A program made the translations under genes and the position numbers. A DNA stretch of 64,000 nucleotides from Lachnospiraceae bacterium (lineage in GTDB: Bacteria > Bacillota > Clostridia > Lachnospirales > Lachnospiraceae). The notes below the pieces were generated by a model. That model saw nothing but the letters and a program-made list of their open reading frames with translations, ran no database searches and had not been told where the DNA came from. Shown in pieces: positions 44,767 to 53,872 of the stretch (its first letter is position 1; each line of letters opens with the position of its first letter). The stretch spans positions 23,305-87,304 of the forward strand of contig JAAWIS010000003.1 of NCBI GenBank assembly GCA_022796475.1, given 5' to 3'.

Positions 44767-46071
44767 ATGGAAATACAGGCAGCGGTTGTTCTTGTAATTG
44801 TATTTTTCCTTCTGTTAGCTTACGGCACGCCCGTATCTTTCAGCATTATCAGCGCAGCGCTGATCACCATAATCATGTTTTTAAGTCCTAATTTTGGAAT
44901 GTTTATTTCCGCCCAGAAGCTGGTAGGCGGCATAGACAGCTTCTCCCTTTTGGCTGTGCCCTTTTTCATCCTGGCTGGCCTCTTAATGAGCAGCGGCGGC
45001 ATTGCCAGACGGTTAATTAATCTGGCTCTGATGATATTGGGACGGGTTCCCAGTTCTCTGGCCTTAACCAATATTGCAGGAAACGCTATGTTTGGCTCGA
45101 TATCCGGTTCCGGCATCGCCGCTGCTACAGCGATTGGCGGTGTCATGAACCCTCTTGAAAAAGAACACGGCTACGATGAAACCTTTTCCGCTGCAGTTAA
45201 TATTGCTTCCGCACCGGTAGGACAGTTAATTCCTCCTACTACCGCCCCCATCATCTATTCGACAGCCGCAGGAGGAATTTCTGTAGCCGCCCTGCTGATG
45301 GCCGGTTGGATACCAGGACTTTTGTGGGCTGCCCTCTGTATGATAGTTGCCCTTGTCTACGGAAAAAAACACGGCTATGTAATTAAAAGGGAGAAGCTGA
45401 CGGCGGCAGCAGCCGGAAAAATCATATGGGAAGCAGTGCCCAGTTTATTTTTAATTGTCATTATTATCGGCGGCATCCTGTCCGGTTACTTTACCCCTAC
45501 GGAAGCCTCCGGCGTGGCAGTGGTTTACGCCTTCATCCTGTCCGTATTCATCTACCGAAGCATTAAGCCTTCAGAGATTATGGGGATCTTAACAGAAACA
45601 GCGGTAATGACCACGATTGTTATGCTGATTATCGGAGCATCTTCCGTTTTAAGTTTCGTCCTTTCCTTTACCGGACTGCCTCAGGCTATCAGCTCTCTGC
45701 TTTTAGGGATTTCAGACAATAAGATCGTGATTCTTTTGATTATCAACCTGATCCTGCTGATCGTAGGAACCTTTATGGATATGGCTCCTGCCCTGCTGAT
45801 TTTTACCCCCATTTTCCTTCCGGTAGTAAAAAGCTTGGGAATGGATCCCATCCAGTTCGGCATCATGATCATTATGAACCTGGCTATCGGAACCATCACC
45901 CCGCCTGTAGGAAGCGTCCTCTTTGTAGGCTGCAGCGTAGCCAAACTTCCTGTGGAGGACGTAATGAAAAAGCTGGTGCCCTACTTTTTGGCAATCCTCC
46001 TTGGCCTGATGCTGGTAACCTTTATCCCGGCCTTCTCCATGTGGCTGCCGGGAGTGCTGGGACTTATATAG
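44767..46071 (+). CDS. TRAP transporter large permease (DctM type)
   Basis: Sodium-coupled translocation subunit, 434 residues, about 12 transmembrane segments. Family features: SFSLLAVPFFILAGLLMSSGGIARRL (about 58-83), GSISGSGIAAATAIGGVMNP (about 112-132), IPPTTAPIIYS (about 157-167) and NLAIGTITPPVGSVLF (about 375-390). It starts right at the end of the small permease gene (no spacer, AAATAAATG) with AGGAGG inside that gene. It ends 27 bp before the palindrome 46098-46185. Confidence 0.94.
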   Translation: MEIQAAVVLVIVFFLLLAYGTPVSFSIISAALITIIMFLSPNFGMFISAQKLVGGIDSFSLLAVPFFILAGLLMSSGGIARRLINLALMILGRVPSSLALTNIAGNAMFGSISGSGIAAATAIGGVMNPLEKEHGYDETFSAAVNIASAPVGQLIPPTTAPIIYSTAAGGISVAALLMAGWIPGLLWAALCMIVALVYGKKHGYVIKREKLTAAAAGKIIWEAVPSLFLIVIIIGGILSGYFTPTEASGVAVVYAFILSVFIYRSIKPSEIMGILTETAVMTTIVMLIIGASSVLSFVLSFTGLPQAISSLLLGISDNKIVILLIINLILLIVGTFMDMAPALLIFTPIFLPVVKSLGMDPIQFGIMIIMNLAIGTITPPVGSVLFVGCSVAKLPVEDVMKKLVPYFLAILLGLMLVTFIPAFSMWLPGVLGLI

Positions 46072-46097
46072 CCTTCCCATAAGTCCTTTCACAACCA

Positions 46098-46185
46098 GAG
46101 TGTATCTGAAAATTGCTTTCCGTCAGATGTGCCTTCTGATTCGCGGAAGGTACAGATGGCGGGAATGAATTTTCAGACACGCTCT
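46098..46185. repeat. 88-bp palindromic element between convergent genes
   Basis: Ends GAGTGTATCTGAAAATTGCT (left) and, on the complement at the right, GAGCGTGTCTGAAAATTCAT. The inner stem GTGCCTTC / GGAAGGTAC surrounds a short loop. The ends are nearly the same as those of the 302-bp element at 36633-36934, so both belong to one family. Its position between the convergent stops of the TRAP permease and AraC genes would let it act as a bidirectional terminator, although it lacks a clear T-run. Confidence 0.75.
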
Positions 46186-46196
46186 AGTGTTCTGAT

Positions 46197-47099
46197 TTAA
46201 GGATGCTCCGTAAAAATTACGGTAGGCTCATTGGTATAAGTAACGGTATTTAAAGTTTTTCGGTATTTTAAGGGGGAAAGGGTCATATACGTTTTAAACA
46301 TACGTTCAAAATAGGTCAGGCTCTCATAACCCAGGGCATGGGCAATCTCAGAAATGCTCATATCCGTTTCCTCCAAATACCGTTTTGCCTTTCGGATCCG
46401 ATGGATATTGGTGTATTCACTGATGGTATAGCCGGTCACTTCTTTAAAAATCCGGCAGATATAAGATTTGCTTAAGTAAAACTTGTCTACCAGTTCATCT
46501 AACGTAACCGGACGCTCACAGTTTTCCGACAGGTAGTCGGCAATCCCATAGGCTGCCTTGTACTTGGGATTCTCGCTGTCATTTGGAATCTCCTGCTTCT
46601 GCTTTCGGATAAACGCCATCAGTTTAAAAAGCCAGGATAAAAGCTCTAAATCAATTCCTGTTTTATAATTGTGGTCACGGGCTGTTAAGGCATGGCGCAC
46701 TGTGCGGAACAGCGTCAGTATCAATGCCTGCTGTTCCCGGTCAAGATGGTAAACACCGTAATAATCATCGAAAAACCGCACAAGCTGAAGGGATGGGTAA
46801 AGCTTATCATAGGCCTCCATCTTCCAGCGGGATACGTAAAGGATAATTCGGTTATGACCTTCAGTTGAACCAATAACCGATTTGGTCATATGGATTAAAT
46901 TGGAGTTCACCAGGATCAGATCGCCTGCCCGGGCAATATACTCCCGGTTATTGAAAAAGAATACCCGTTCCCCTTCCACAATGTAGAAAATTTCATATTG
47001 GGTGTGGAAATGTTTCACCCGCATATCAAATTTTCCGTAACGAATCATCTGTTCCAGGGAAAGGCCGTCCGTTTCGCCAAAATACGTTACTTTTTCCAT
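46197..47099 (-). CDS. AraC-family regulator (probable rhamnogalacturonan-use regulator)
   Basis: 300 residues. N-terminal cupin (VKHFHTQYEIFYIVEGERVFFFNNREYIARAGDLILV, about 28-65) and C-terminal double HTH: VTLDELVDKFYLSKSYICRIFKEVTGYTISEY (about 197-228) and MSISEIAHALGYESLTYFERMFKTYMTLSPLKYRK (about 247-282). AAAGGCTTTAAT precedes the ATG. It is divergent from the GH105 gene with a 153-bp gap holding a GGTAAT/ATTACC palindrome, which suggests it controls GH105-CE12-isomerase and perhaps itself. Confidence 0.88.
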   Translation of the reverse strand: MEKVTYFGETDGLSLEQMIRYGKFDMRVKHFHTQYEIFYIVEGERVFFFNNREYIARAGDLILVNSNLIHMTKSVIGSTEGHNRIILYVSRWKMEAYDKLYPSLQLVRFFDDYYGVYHLDREQQALILTLFRTVRHALTARDHNYKTGIDLELLSWLFKLMAFIRKQKQEIPNDSENPKYKAAYGIADYLSENCERPVTLDELVDKFYLSKSYICRIFKEVTGYTISEYTNIHRIRKAKRYLEETDMSISEIAHALGYESLTYFERMFKTYMTLSPLKYRKTLNTVTYTNEPTVIFTEHP

Positions 47100-47206
47100 A
47101 TTAAAGCCTTTCTGTACATAAGGATAAAACCGCGCTTAAATGCCATAAGAAATTACCATACAAACACTGTAAAAACGTGATACGAAACCATGATAAATAC
47201 ATAACC

Positions 47207-47225
47207 GGTAATCATCCGAATTACC
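47207..47225. promoter_or_regulatory. Candidate operator between the AraC regulator and GH105
   Basis: GGTAAT (47207-47212) and ATTACC (47220-47225) form a perfect inverted pair with a 7-bp spacer, in the divergent gap 28 bp before the GH105 start. Confidence 0.3.
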
Positions 47226-47252
47226 ATCATTATAACGTAAATGAGGGAAAAA

Positions 47253-48374
47253 ATGAAGCAAATTAACCAAAAGGAATTAGAAAAAAAATTAGATCTTGTT
47301 ATTAACAAACTGATGAATTTAGGCGGCCCGGAGGATGAGCAGGAACTGGCTGAGGGCGGTGAAAAAATTGGCTTTTTCAAGCGTGACTTCGGAATCCACG
47401 AGTGGGACTGGCCTCAGGGAGTAGGACTTTACGGCCTGCTAAAAATCATGAAAATCCAGCAGAACGATGACTATCAGGATTTTTTGTACCGCTGGTTTAA
47501 AGATAATATCAGTGCCGGGCTTCCGTCTAAAAACATAAATACCACTACTCCCCTGCTGACCCTTGCCGAGCTAAATGAAAGCTACCGCGATGAACAGTTT
47601 GAACAGCTTTGTTTAAAATGGGCGGACTGGCTGATGTGCTGCCTTCCCAGAACAAAAGAGGGCGGATTTCAGCACGTAACAAGCGCCAACGGGGATCGCC
47701 AGGGCGTCCGGCTAAATGAGAATGAAATGTGGATTGACACCTTATTTATGACGGTTCTGTTTCTCAATAAAATGGGGCAGAAGTATAACCGGCAGGACTG
47801 GATTGATGAGAGCATCCATCAGGTGCTGATGCATATTAAATATCTGTTTGACAAAGAAACTGGCCTGTTCTACCATGGATGGACCTTTAATGAGTACAAC
47901 AACTTCGGCGGTATCTTCTGGTGCAGAGGCAATAGCTGGTTTACCCTTGGGATCCTGGACTACATCGATATGTTTGGCGGAACTATGAATGCAGGATTAA
48001 AAACCTTCATCATCGACACTTATAAAGCCCAGGCAGCAAAACTGAAAACCCTGCAGGATCCGTCCAGCGGCCTGTGGCATACGGTTCTTTTAGACAGCAC
48101 CAGCTACCTGGAAACCTCCGGCACGGCTGCCATTACAGCCGGGATCATCAAGGGAATCCGCTTAGGGATCCTGGACGATTCTTATCTGCCCTGCGCCATC
48201 AGGGCCATCCAGGGGATCCTGGATAATATTGACGAAGACGGCACTGTGTTAAATGTATCTGGCGGAACGGGAATGGGTTATAACGCGGAGCATTATAAAA
48301 ATATCCTGATCGCCCCTATGGCTTACGGGCAGTCCTTAACCATCCTGGCTCTGGCAGAAGCACTTATGCTGTAG
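47253..48374 (+). CDS. Unsaturated rhamnogalacturonyl hydrolase (GH105)
   Basis: Intracellular enzyme that removes the 4,5-unsaturated galacturonate from rhamnogalacturonan oligosaccharides made by lyases. 373 residues with an (alpha/alpha)6 barrel layout. Seen: WDWPQGVGLYGLL near 47, the catalytic Asp region ENEMWIDTLFMTVLFL (about 152-167), FYHGWTFN, and FWCRGNSWFTLGILDY (about 222-238), all as in YteR/YesR. No signal peptide, so it works on imported oligomers. Start at 47253 with GAGGG upstream; the ATG at 47241 has no ribosome binding site. Confidence 0.9.
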   Translation: MKQINQKELEKKLDLVINKLMNLGGPEDEQELAEGGEKIGFFKRDFGIHEWDWPQGVGLYGLLKIMKIQQNDDYQDFLYRWFKDNISAGLPSKNINTTTPLLTLAELNESYRDEQFEQLCLKWADWLMCCLPRTKEGGFQHVTSANGDRQGVRLNENEMWIDTLFMTVLFLNKMGQKYNRQDWIDESIHQVLMHIKYLFDKETGLFYHGWTFNEYNNFGGIFWCRGNSWFTLGILDYIDMFGGTMNAGLKTFIIDTYKAQAAKLKTLQDPSSGLWHTVLLDSTSYLETSGTAAITAGIIKGIRLGILDDSYLPCAIRAIQGILDNIDEDGTVLNVSGGTGMGYNAEHYKNILIAPMAYGQSLTILALAEALML

Positions 48375-48464
48375 GATTCATGAGAGTAATTTTAAGAACA
48401 GGTACTTTACGAAAGGGAATATCAGGCATAAGCACAGTGTATTCTCAGCAGAATGGAGAAAACG

Positions 48465-49718
48465 ATGAAGGAATACCGATTTCAGCAGTTTGACCGGAAA
48501 AAATCAATTCAGAAAGCAAAGGGAGATTTCTTATGGATACCGGAATTATCAGACGGATTTGATCCCTCCCTTCCACAAGGGGTGTCTGGCTCTGGCCTGA
48601 TTCCGGTAAGTTTCTTTACAGAAGCAGTGCCATTTGGCATTTACCAGATTTCCCTGGAATTTACTGCAGAAGCAGATATTTCCCAGTTGTTCCTGTTTAC
48701 TGGCCGGAAGCAGCTTCGCAAAATCTGTTCTCTGAAAAAAGGGGAACGGTTTTCTGCGGTATATTACCAGTCTGCTGCAGAAATCATTCCCAGATATCAG
48801 GAGAAGGCCTTTCCCGTCAGCCGTCTGTTCTTTACAATCTGTACCAGGCATCCGAAGGATATCCGGCTGGGGGAATGCAGCGCCGTGTCATTCCCTAATG
48901 CCAATCCCTTCCGGATTTTCCTGTGCGGTGATTCTACGGTAACGGATCACACCAGCCAGCTTCCTTACCACCCGGGAGCCTGTTATGCTGCCTGGGGCCA
49001 GACCCTGCCTGCTTTCCTCTGTGGCCCGGCTGCTGTGGAAAATCAGGCCCACTGCGGCCTGACCACAGAGGATTTTCGGAAAGAAGGCCATTGGGATTTG
49101 GTACTTTGCCATATGAAAGAAGGGGATATCTGCCTTTTTCAGTTTGGGCACAATGACCAGAAGCTTCCGCATCTGTGGACAAATGGGGAATATCCGAAAA
49201 ATCTGGCGCGTTTTATTCAGGAAACTCGGAAAAAAGGTGCTTTTCCTGTATTGGTCACACCTTTGGGAAGAAATACCTGGGACAAAAACGGAACCTATCT
49301 GGATCTGCTGAACGAACACGCCCAGGCCGTCATTGCCGTCGGGAATGATAATGCTGTACCGGTAATCGACCTTCACCGCTACTCAGTTGCCGCAATCAAA
49401 ACTCTTGGCATGGACGCTTCCCGCTGTTATTTCCACCCGGACGATTATACCCATACCAATGAATACGGCGCCTGCCTTTTTGCCCGATGGATGGCTGAGG
49501 AATTGGCAAAGCGATTCCCCGAACGTTTGGATGCAAAAGAAAATATAAAAGATTTCACTCCCCCGCCCGGCCTGTGGGAGATGCTGGATTCTGGTGCAGC
49601 CGTGTGCAGACCGGAAAAGTCCTGCTCAGAAAACAAAGAGCTGTTTGATCAGATGGAAAAATCCACAGCCGGATTGCTGGAAGTAATTGCTCAGGCAAAA
49701 AAACAATCTGAAATTTGA
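48465..49718 (+). CDS. SGNH/GDSL acetylesterase, rhamnogalacturonan acetylesterase-like (CE12)
   Basis: Removes acetyl groups from rhamnogalacturonan. 417 residues: an N-terminal beta-rich domain of about 145 residues (unassigned, perhaps carbohydrate-binding), then the SGNH hydrolase with IFLCGDSTVTDH (block I, catalytic Ser, about 155), NQAHCGLTTEDF (Gly/Asn region), FQFGHNDQKLPH (block III, Asn, about 225) and HPDDYTHTNEYGACLFA (block V, catalytic His, about 325-340). No signal peptide, so it is cytoplasmic. GGAG with 6-nt spacing selects 48465. It lies 90 bp after GH105 and is probably cotranscribed. Confidence 0.85.
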   Translation: MKEYRFQQFDRKKSIQKAKGDFLWIPELSDGFDPSLPQGVSGSGLIPVSFFTEAVPFGIYQISLEFTAEADISQLFLFTGRKQLRKICSLKKGERFSAVYYQSAAEIIPRYQEKAFPVSRLFFTICTRHPKDIRLGECSAVSFPNANPFRIFLCGDSTVTDHTSQLPYHPGACYAAWGQTLPAFLCGPAAVENQAHCGLTTEDFRKEGHWDLVLCHMKEGDICLFQFGHNDQKLPHLWTNGEYPKNLARFIQETRKKGAFPVLVTPLGRNTWDKNGTYLDLLNEHAQAVIAVGNDNAVPVIDLHRYSVAAIKTLGMDASRCYFHPDDYTHTNEYGACLFARWMAEELAKRFPERLDAKENIKDFTPPPGLWEMLDSGAAVCRPEKSCSENKELFDQMEKSTAGLLEVIAQAKKQSEI

Positions 49719-49880
49719 AACGGCGTATCTGTCCGCGATAAAATTTACCGTATCTGAAAACAGGCCTGCCCCAAAATGCGATTGGTCATCACGATTTAGT
49801 AAGGAAAGTATAATCCGTTACTCAATTCATTTCCGCTGACCAAATCTCATTTGCAGGCAGCCTCCAGGAAAGGACTGCAT

Positions 49881-50693
49881 ATGAAAATAGGAGTTCGTGC
49901 CCATGACTATGGAAAACGGAATATTGAAGAGCTGGCTGCTATCCTGCACGATGAGGATTATAATGCTGCACAGTTGGCGCTGCCAAAAGCTTTTATTGAA
50001 ATTGACCAATATGAAACGATCACAATGGAACATATCGAAAAAATCCGGGAAGCCTTCTCCAGAAATATGATAGAAATCCCCGTATTTGGCTGCTATATGG
50101 ATCTGGGAAACCCAGATCCTTCTGTGCGGAAACAGGCTGTCACCACCTTAAAGCAATGTCTGTTCTGGGGAAAAGAACTGGGCGCCGCCGTGGTGGGAAC
50201 AGAAACTGCATACCCCCATCTGGATCCGGAAGGCCGTCAAAAATGGAAACCATATATGATGGACAGTGTACTGCGGGTTCTGGAAGAAGCACAGCGGATC
50301 GACATGAAACTTGCCATCGAACCAGTATACTGGCATCCTCTTACGGATCTGGAAACCACCCTGGAAGTCATCAAAAAAGCAGATGATCCCCACCATTTGA
50401 GATTGATTTTTGACGCTTCCAATCTGCTGGAATTCCCCGAAAAAACCAACCAGAACCAACTGTGGTCCGCCTGGCTGGATTCCATCGGAGATTATGTAGA
50501 TGTGCTGCACATTAAAGATTTCAGCCTTGGCCGGAACCGCCTCTACCAGCCGGAACCCCTTGGACAAGGAGTCATGCGGTACGAAGCGGTCAGCAAATGG
50601 CTCAGGAAACAAGAGCGTGAACTTTACCTGCTCCGCGAAGAAATGAATCCGCTATTTGCTAAAGATGATCTGGCGTTTATGCGGAAACTGTAA
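49881..50693 (+). CDS. Xylose-isomerase-like TIM-barrel protein (sugar phosphate isomerase/epimerase family)
   Basis: 270 residues starting MKIGVRAHDYGKRNIEELAAIL. AP-endonuclease-2/xylose isomerase-like barrel: GTETAYPHLDPEGRQKW (about 103), AIEPVYWHPLTD (metal Glu, about 144), LRLIFDASNLLEF (metal Asp, about 173), VLHIKDFSLGRNRLYQPEPLGQGVMRYEA (His and Glu ligands, about 208-236). The reaction is unknown; by position it could isomerise a sugar or uronate released from rhamnogalacturonan (inference). AGGAAAGGACTGCAT precedes the ATG. A 162-bp gap separates it from the esterase gene. Confidence 0.75.
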   Translation: MKIGVRAHDYGKRNIEELAAILHDEDYNAAQLALPKAFIEIDQYETITMEHIEKIREAFSRNMIEIPVFGCYMDLGNPDPSVRKQAVTTLKQCLFWGKELGAAVVGTETAYPHLDPEGRQKWKPYMMDSVLRVLEEAQRIDMKLAIEPVYWHPLTDLETTLEVIKKADDPHHLRLIFDASNLLEFPEKTNQNQLWSAWLDSIGDYVDVLHIKDFSLGRNRLYQPEPLGQGVMRYEAVSKWLRKQERELYLLREEMNPLFAKDDLAFMRKL

Positions 50694-50728
50694 CGGAAAC
50701 AGACAGAGAATAGCTGCCAGGCGCACTG

Positions 50729-50762
50729 AAAAAGCAGCTTCAGCGCAAGCTGAGGCTGCTTT
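50729..50762. terminator. Bidirectional hairpin between convergent genes
   Basis: AAAGCAGC and GCTGCTTT with an inner TCAGC/GCTGA stem and GCAA loop (50731-50762). A-runs and short T-runs flank it. It lies between the isomerase-like gene and the aldo/keto reductase gene, which are convergent. Confidence 0.65.
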
Positions 50763-50787
50763 CCAAAACTCTCATGTATCCGTCCCA

Positions 50788-51738
50788 CTATCTGCAAAAT
50801 TCGTAATCTCTGGCATCAAACTCTGTTCCCAGCGTCAGGATCAATTCCTTTAATTGCTGTTCATTGTCTGCACCGGCTAAGGGCAGCATAGGGATATCCT
50901 GGACTGCGAAAAACCCTAAAAGCACCTGTGTCATCCCATATCCCTTTTTTATACATAACGCTTTTATCTCCTTTGCCAGATTTACGTTATCCTTCGTATA
51001 AAAGCAGCTTTCCTTTACTCCGTCTTCCCCTTTTTCTGCAAAACTGTGGAAAAAACCGCCGCATATTCCCCTGTATGGCATCAGCAGATTGTTCGAGCGG
51101 GCATGGTATGCCAGCATTTCTTGGCCGCAGGCCAGCATAGTAGGATCTGACATCGGCCTGGCTGACCTGGCGCCGATATTGTACATTGCCTGGTTCGCAA
51201 CAAATCCACGGTATCCTTTCTCCCTGCAGTACCGGTCTGCCTCTTCCATTCGTTTTACCTTCCAATTAGAACAGGCGTAATACCGTATCTTCCCTGCTTT
51301 CCTGAAACTTTCCATCGTTTCAACCAGTTCTTCCACACTGTGCCCCGGATCGTCGCGGTGGTAAAAATAGATATCTATGTAATCTGTGCAAAGTTTCCGC
51401 AGGCTTGCATCCAGATCCCCGGCCATTTCCTCTTTTGAAAGCCTGCTTGCCTCCATGGCTTCCAGCCTTGGATGGCCGCCTTTCGTCATCAGGATAATAT
51501 CCTGCCTTCTTTTCCTCCCCTTAATCCACTGCCCAATCACTCTCTCCGCCCTGGCCTTTTCCCCCGGAATCCAGTCCGAGTAAATATGGGCTGTATCGAT
51601 CACGTTTCCTCCACAGCCTACATACTTCTCCAGTATCCTTACTGCCGCTTCTCCGTCCCAGGCCAGGCCAGCATTAAGCGTTCCGAAACCAATGGCGCTA
51701 AGCTCCAGATCGGTATCCGGAATATTGATTTTTTTCAT
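50788..51738 (-). CDS. Aldo/keto reductase
   Basis: 316-residue NAD(P)H-dependent AKR barrel. Catalytic tetrad visible: Asp and Tyr in DTAHIYSDW (about 48-56), Lys in LMTKGG (about 85) and His in IYFYHRDD (about 125). Cofactor region near the end, LPLAGADNEQQLKE (about 288). It starts 1 bp after the stop of the GH36 gene, so it is the last gene of the ABC-GH36 operon. It may reduce or oxidise a sugar set free by the glycosidase, but the substrate is unknown. In-frame ATG with the ribosome binding site inside the preceding gene. Confidence 0.88.
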   Translation of the reverse strand: MKKINIPDTDLELSAIGFGTLNAGLAWDGEAAVRILEKYVGCGGNVIDTAHIYSDWIPGEKARAERVIGQWIKGRKRRQDIILMTKGGHPRLEAMEASRLSKEEMAGDLDASLRKLCTDYIDIYFYHRDDPGHSVEELVETMESFRKAGKIRYYACSNWKVKRMEEADRYCREKGYRGFVANQAMYNIGARSARPMSDPTMLACGQEMLAYHARSNNLLMPYRGICGGFFHSFAEKGEDGVKESCFYTKDNVNLAKEIKALCIKKGYGMTQVLLGFFAVQDIPMLPLAGADNEQQLKELILTLGTEFDARDYEFCR

Positions 51739-51739
51739 T

Positions 51740-53866
51740 TTACGCCTGCACTTCTTCCTCTAATTGAAATAATCTGGCACTGTATACCTCTGGCATATCA
51801 ACGGTAAAACTTCCGTCCTCCTGGTTCCACCGGCACTGTACCTGGTACTGTGGAGCCGCCGGGTAAAGCTGGGCCAGGCGTACCTTTTTCCCTTTTAAAT
51901 GCCTGACCGGAATTTTCTCTGCACAGCAGTCCGAAGATCTCCGCCACACCGCCACATAAGCCTTTCCTCCGGTTTTCAGGCCTAATGCCGACCATGGATC
52001 CATATAATGGGACAGCCCCAGAGGCCAAAACGGCAAAGCTTCCTGCAGATCCCCGCGGATTGTCTTATAACATTCGATCCCTTCCCGGATTAACGCCATA
52101 CGGCTATGGGACATATTTAAAATATGGCCGCTTTGGTGAATGCGCAGAAGAATCCCATTGACCATATTAAAGATTGTTTCTTCTTCATCCCCTTTTGTCA
52201 TGGGATAAGACCAGACAGCGGCCTGCTCCGGAGTAAGGCCGGAAGGCGCATTGGCAGCAATCGTTGCATACTTGACATAATCTTCCTGATCACTTGTAGA
52301 CTGGATGCTGTGGCGGCTTAACATGGCATAGTCGATCCGCATCCCGCCGCTGGAACAGTTTTCAATTACCAGATCCGGATACTTGGCAAAAATCTCATCC
52401 AGCCAGCTAAGATATGCCCGGTTATGCTGTAAAAGCCCATCGCCGAAGCTGTCTGCATCCCGCTCTGTCCCAGCTCCCGGTTCGATATTATAATCCATCT
52501 TAATGTATCCCACACCGTATTCCTCTACCATGCGGGCAATTACGGCCGTTGCGTGTTCCCTTACTTTGGGATTCCTGAAATCCAGCTGATAACGGCTCCG
52601 GTACGCCACCTTCTCCCCATGGCGCATAAAGTACCAGTCATCCTCTGTTTCCTGTACTTTCGGACAGTTTATCCCCATCACTTCAATCTCCAGCCACAGA
52701 CCCGGTATCATACCGCAGGAGCGGATATAATCGGTTACTTCTTTTATCCCTCCGGGAAACCGCTCCCTGCTGGGTTCCCACTCTCCCACATTATCCCACC
52801 AATATCCGGGAGAATACCATCCGCAGTCCACGCAGTAATACTCACAGCCAATTTCCGATGCCTTTTTAATCATTGGCAGCTCTTTCTCCGTGGTGGGATC
52901 GCCGAAAAGGCAGTTCATATAATCATTGAAAATAACCGGCAGTTTTCTGTTATCCGGATTATCCCTCCGGATACGTCTGCGGTACTTGGTCATCTCCCCC
53001 ATAGCCTCATCGAAGCCGCCGATAACGGAACCCACCGCTGCCGTTACCGTAGTAAAAGACTCTCCTGGTTCCAGCCGGATCCACCAGTGATTCTGCATTT
53101 CTGCAGGCCCGCTTAATTTCAGATAATACTGTCCGTCCTCATCACTGATCTCCCAATACCAGGAGCCGTTATGCTCGATCTGCCAGTAAAGCCCGCTGTT
53201 GGTTTCCTCATTGCGCAGATACCCCATAGGCAGGTATTCTTTCGTTGACCAGGAACCGGTATTTCCTATTCCGATTGTCACCGATGAGCGATGATAGTCA
53301 TCCGGCTGGGCGCAGGCCATTCCCAATTCATCAAATGTAAATTCATTCCAGTGAAATTCCTTCTGCCAGCCGTTTCTGGGAATATACAGCTTCATCTTTT
53401 TATCGGCTTTGCTCATTCCTTCCTTCGTGATCCCGGTCAGCGCAAAAGAAGAAAGATATTCGATCCCCCAGCTTCTTCCCCCTTTATTCACTACTTGGCT
53501 CCATGCCCGCACTATGGCGGTTCCGTCGTAAAACTGCATATGGCTGTGTACTTCCAGCCCGGTTTCCTCATCAAACGTAACAATCTCTATTTTTCTTCCA
53601 TAACCGTTCCGCTCATCCTTCATCTCTGCAAACTTCATCCGGCATCCCGGCGCTGTCCTGACGTAATTGGAGCCATGCTGTCTGCCTGCCTTATTTAACC
53701 CTGTGGCAATCATCTCCACCAAGGTAAAGGGCTGCAGCCCTGTTCTTGACACCAGATTTTTTTCTTCAAAGGGCAATGCTGAAAAATGCAGCAATTTTAC
53801 TTCCTGATCATCTGTAATTTCCAATACCAGATTTAACTGGTTTTCACTAATTTCAATCCGCTTCAT
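51740..53866 (-). CDS. GH36 family alpha-galactosidase
   Basis: 708 residues, cytoplasmic. N-terminal beta-sandwich (1-300), then the barrel: YYCVDCGWYSPGYWWDN (about 340), GLWLEIEVM (about 390), YIKMDYNIEPG with the KxD nucleophile Asp (about 457), and ENCSSGGMRIDYAMLSRH...STSDQED with the acid/base Asp (about 525). These are GH36 clan-D motifs. It probably removes galactosyl units imported by the upstream ABC system. ATG at 53866, with an in-frame GTG at 53869 as alternative; AAAGGATAAAACGTG precedes. It lies 6 bp after the permease stop. Confidence 0.9.
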   Translation of the reverse strand: MKRIEISENQLNLVLEITDDQEVKLLHFSALPFEEKNLVSRTGLQPFTLVEMIATGLNKAGRQHGSNYVRTAPGCRMKFAEMKDERNGYGRKIEIVTFDEETGLEVHSHMQFYDGTAIVRAWSQVVNKGGRSWGIEYLSSFALTGITKEGMSKADKKMKLYIPRNGWQKEFHWNEFTFDELGMACAQPDDYHRSSVTIGIGNTGSWSTKEYLPMGYLRNEETNSGLYWQIEHNGSWYWEISDEDGQYYLKLSGPAEMQNHWWIRLEPGESFTTVTAAVGSVIGGFDEAMGEMTKYRRRIRRDNPDNRKLPVIFNDYMNCLFGDPTTEKELPMIKKASEIGCEYYCVDCGWYSPGYWWDNVGEWEPSRERFPGGIKEVTDYIRSCGMIPGLWLEIEVMGINCPKVQETEDDWYFMRHGEKVAYRSRYQLDFRNPKVREHATAVIARMVEEYGVGYIKMDYNIEPGAGTERDADSFGDGLLQHNRAYLSWLDEIFAKYPDLVIENCSSGGMRIDYAMLSRHSIQSTSDQEDYVKYATIAANAPSGLTPEQAAVWSYPMTKGDEEETIFNMVNGILLRIHQSGHILNMSHSRMALIREGIECYKTIRGDLQEALPFWPLGLSHYMDPWSALGLKTGGKAYVAVWRRSSDCCAEKIPVRHLKGKKVRLAQLYPAAPQYQVQCRWNQEDGSFTVDMPEVYSARLFQLEEEVQA

Positions 53867-53872
53867 CACGTT

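Noticed and set aside
45712..46092. 126-residue His/Gln-rich minus-strand frame under the TRAP permease
   Set aside because: Mirror of the hydrophobic permease codons; common artefact opposite membrane protein genes.
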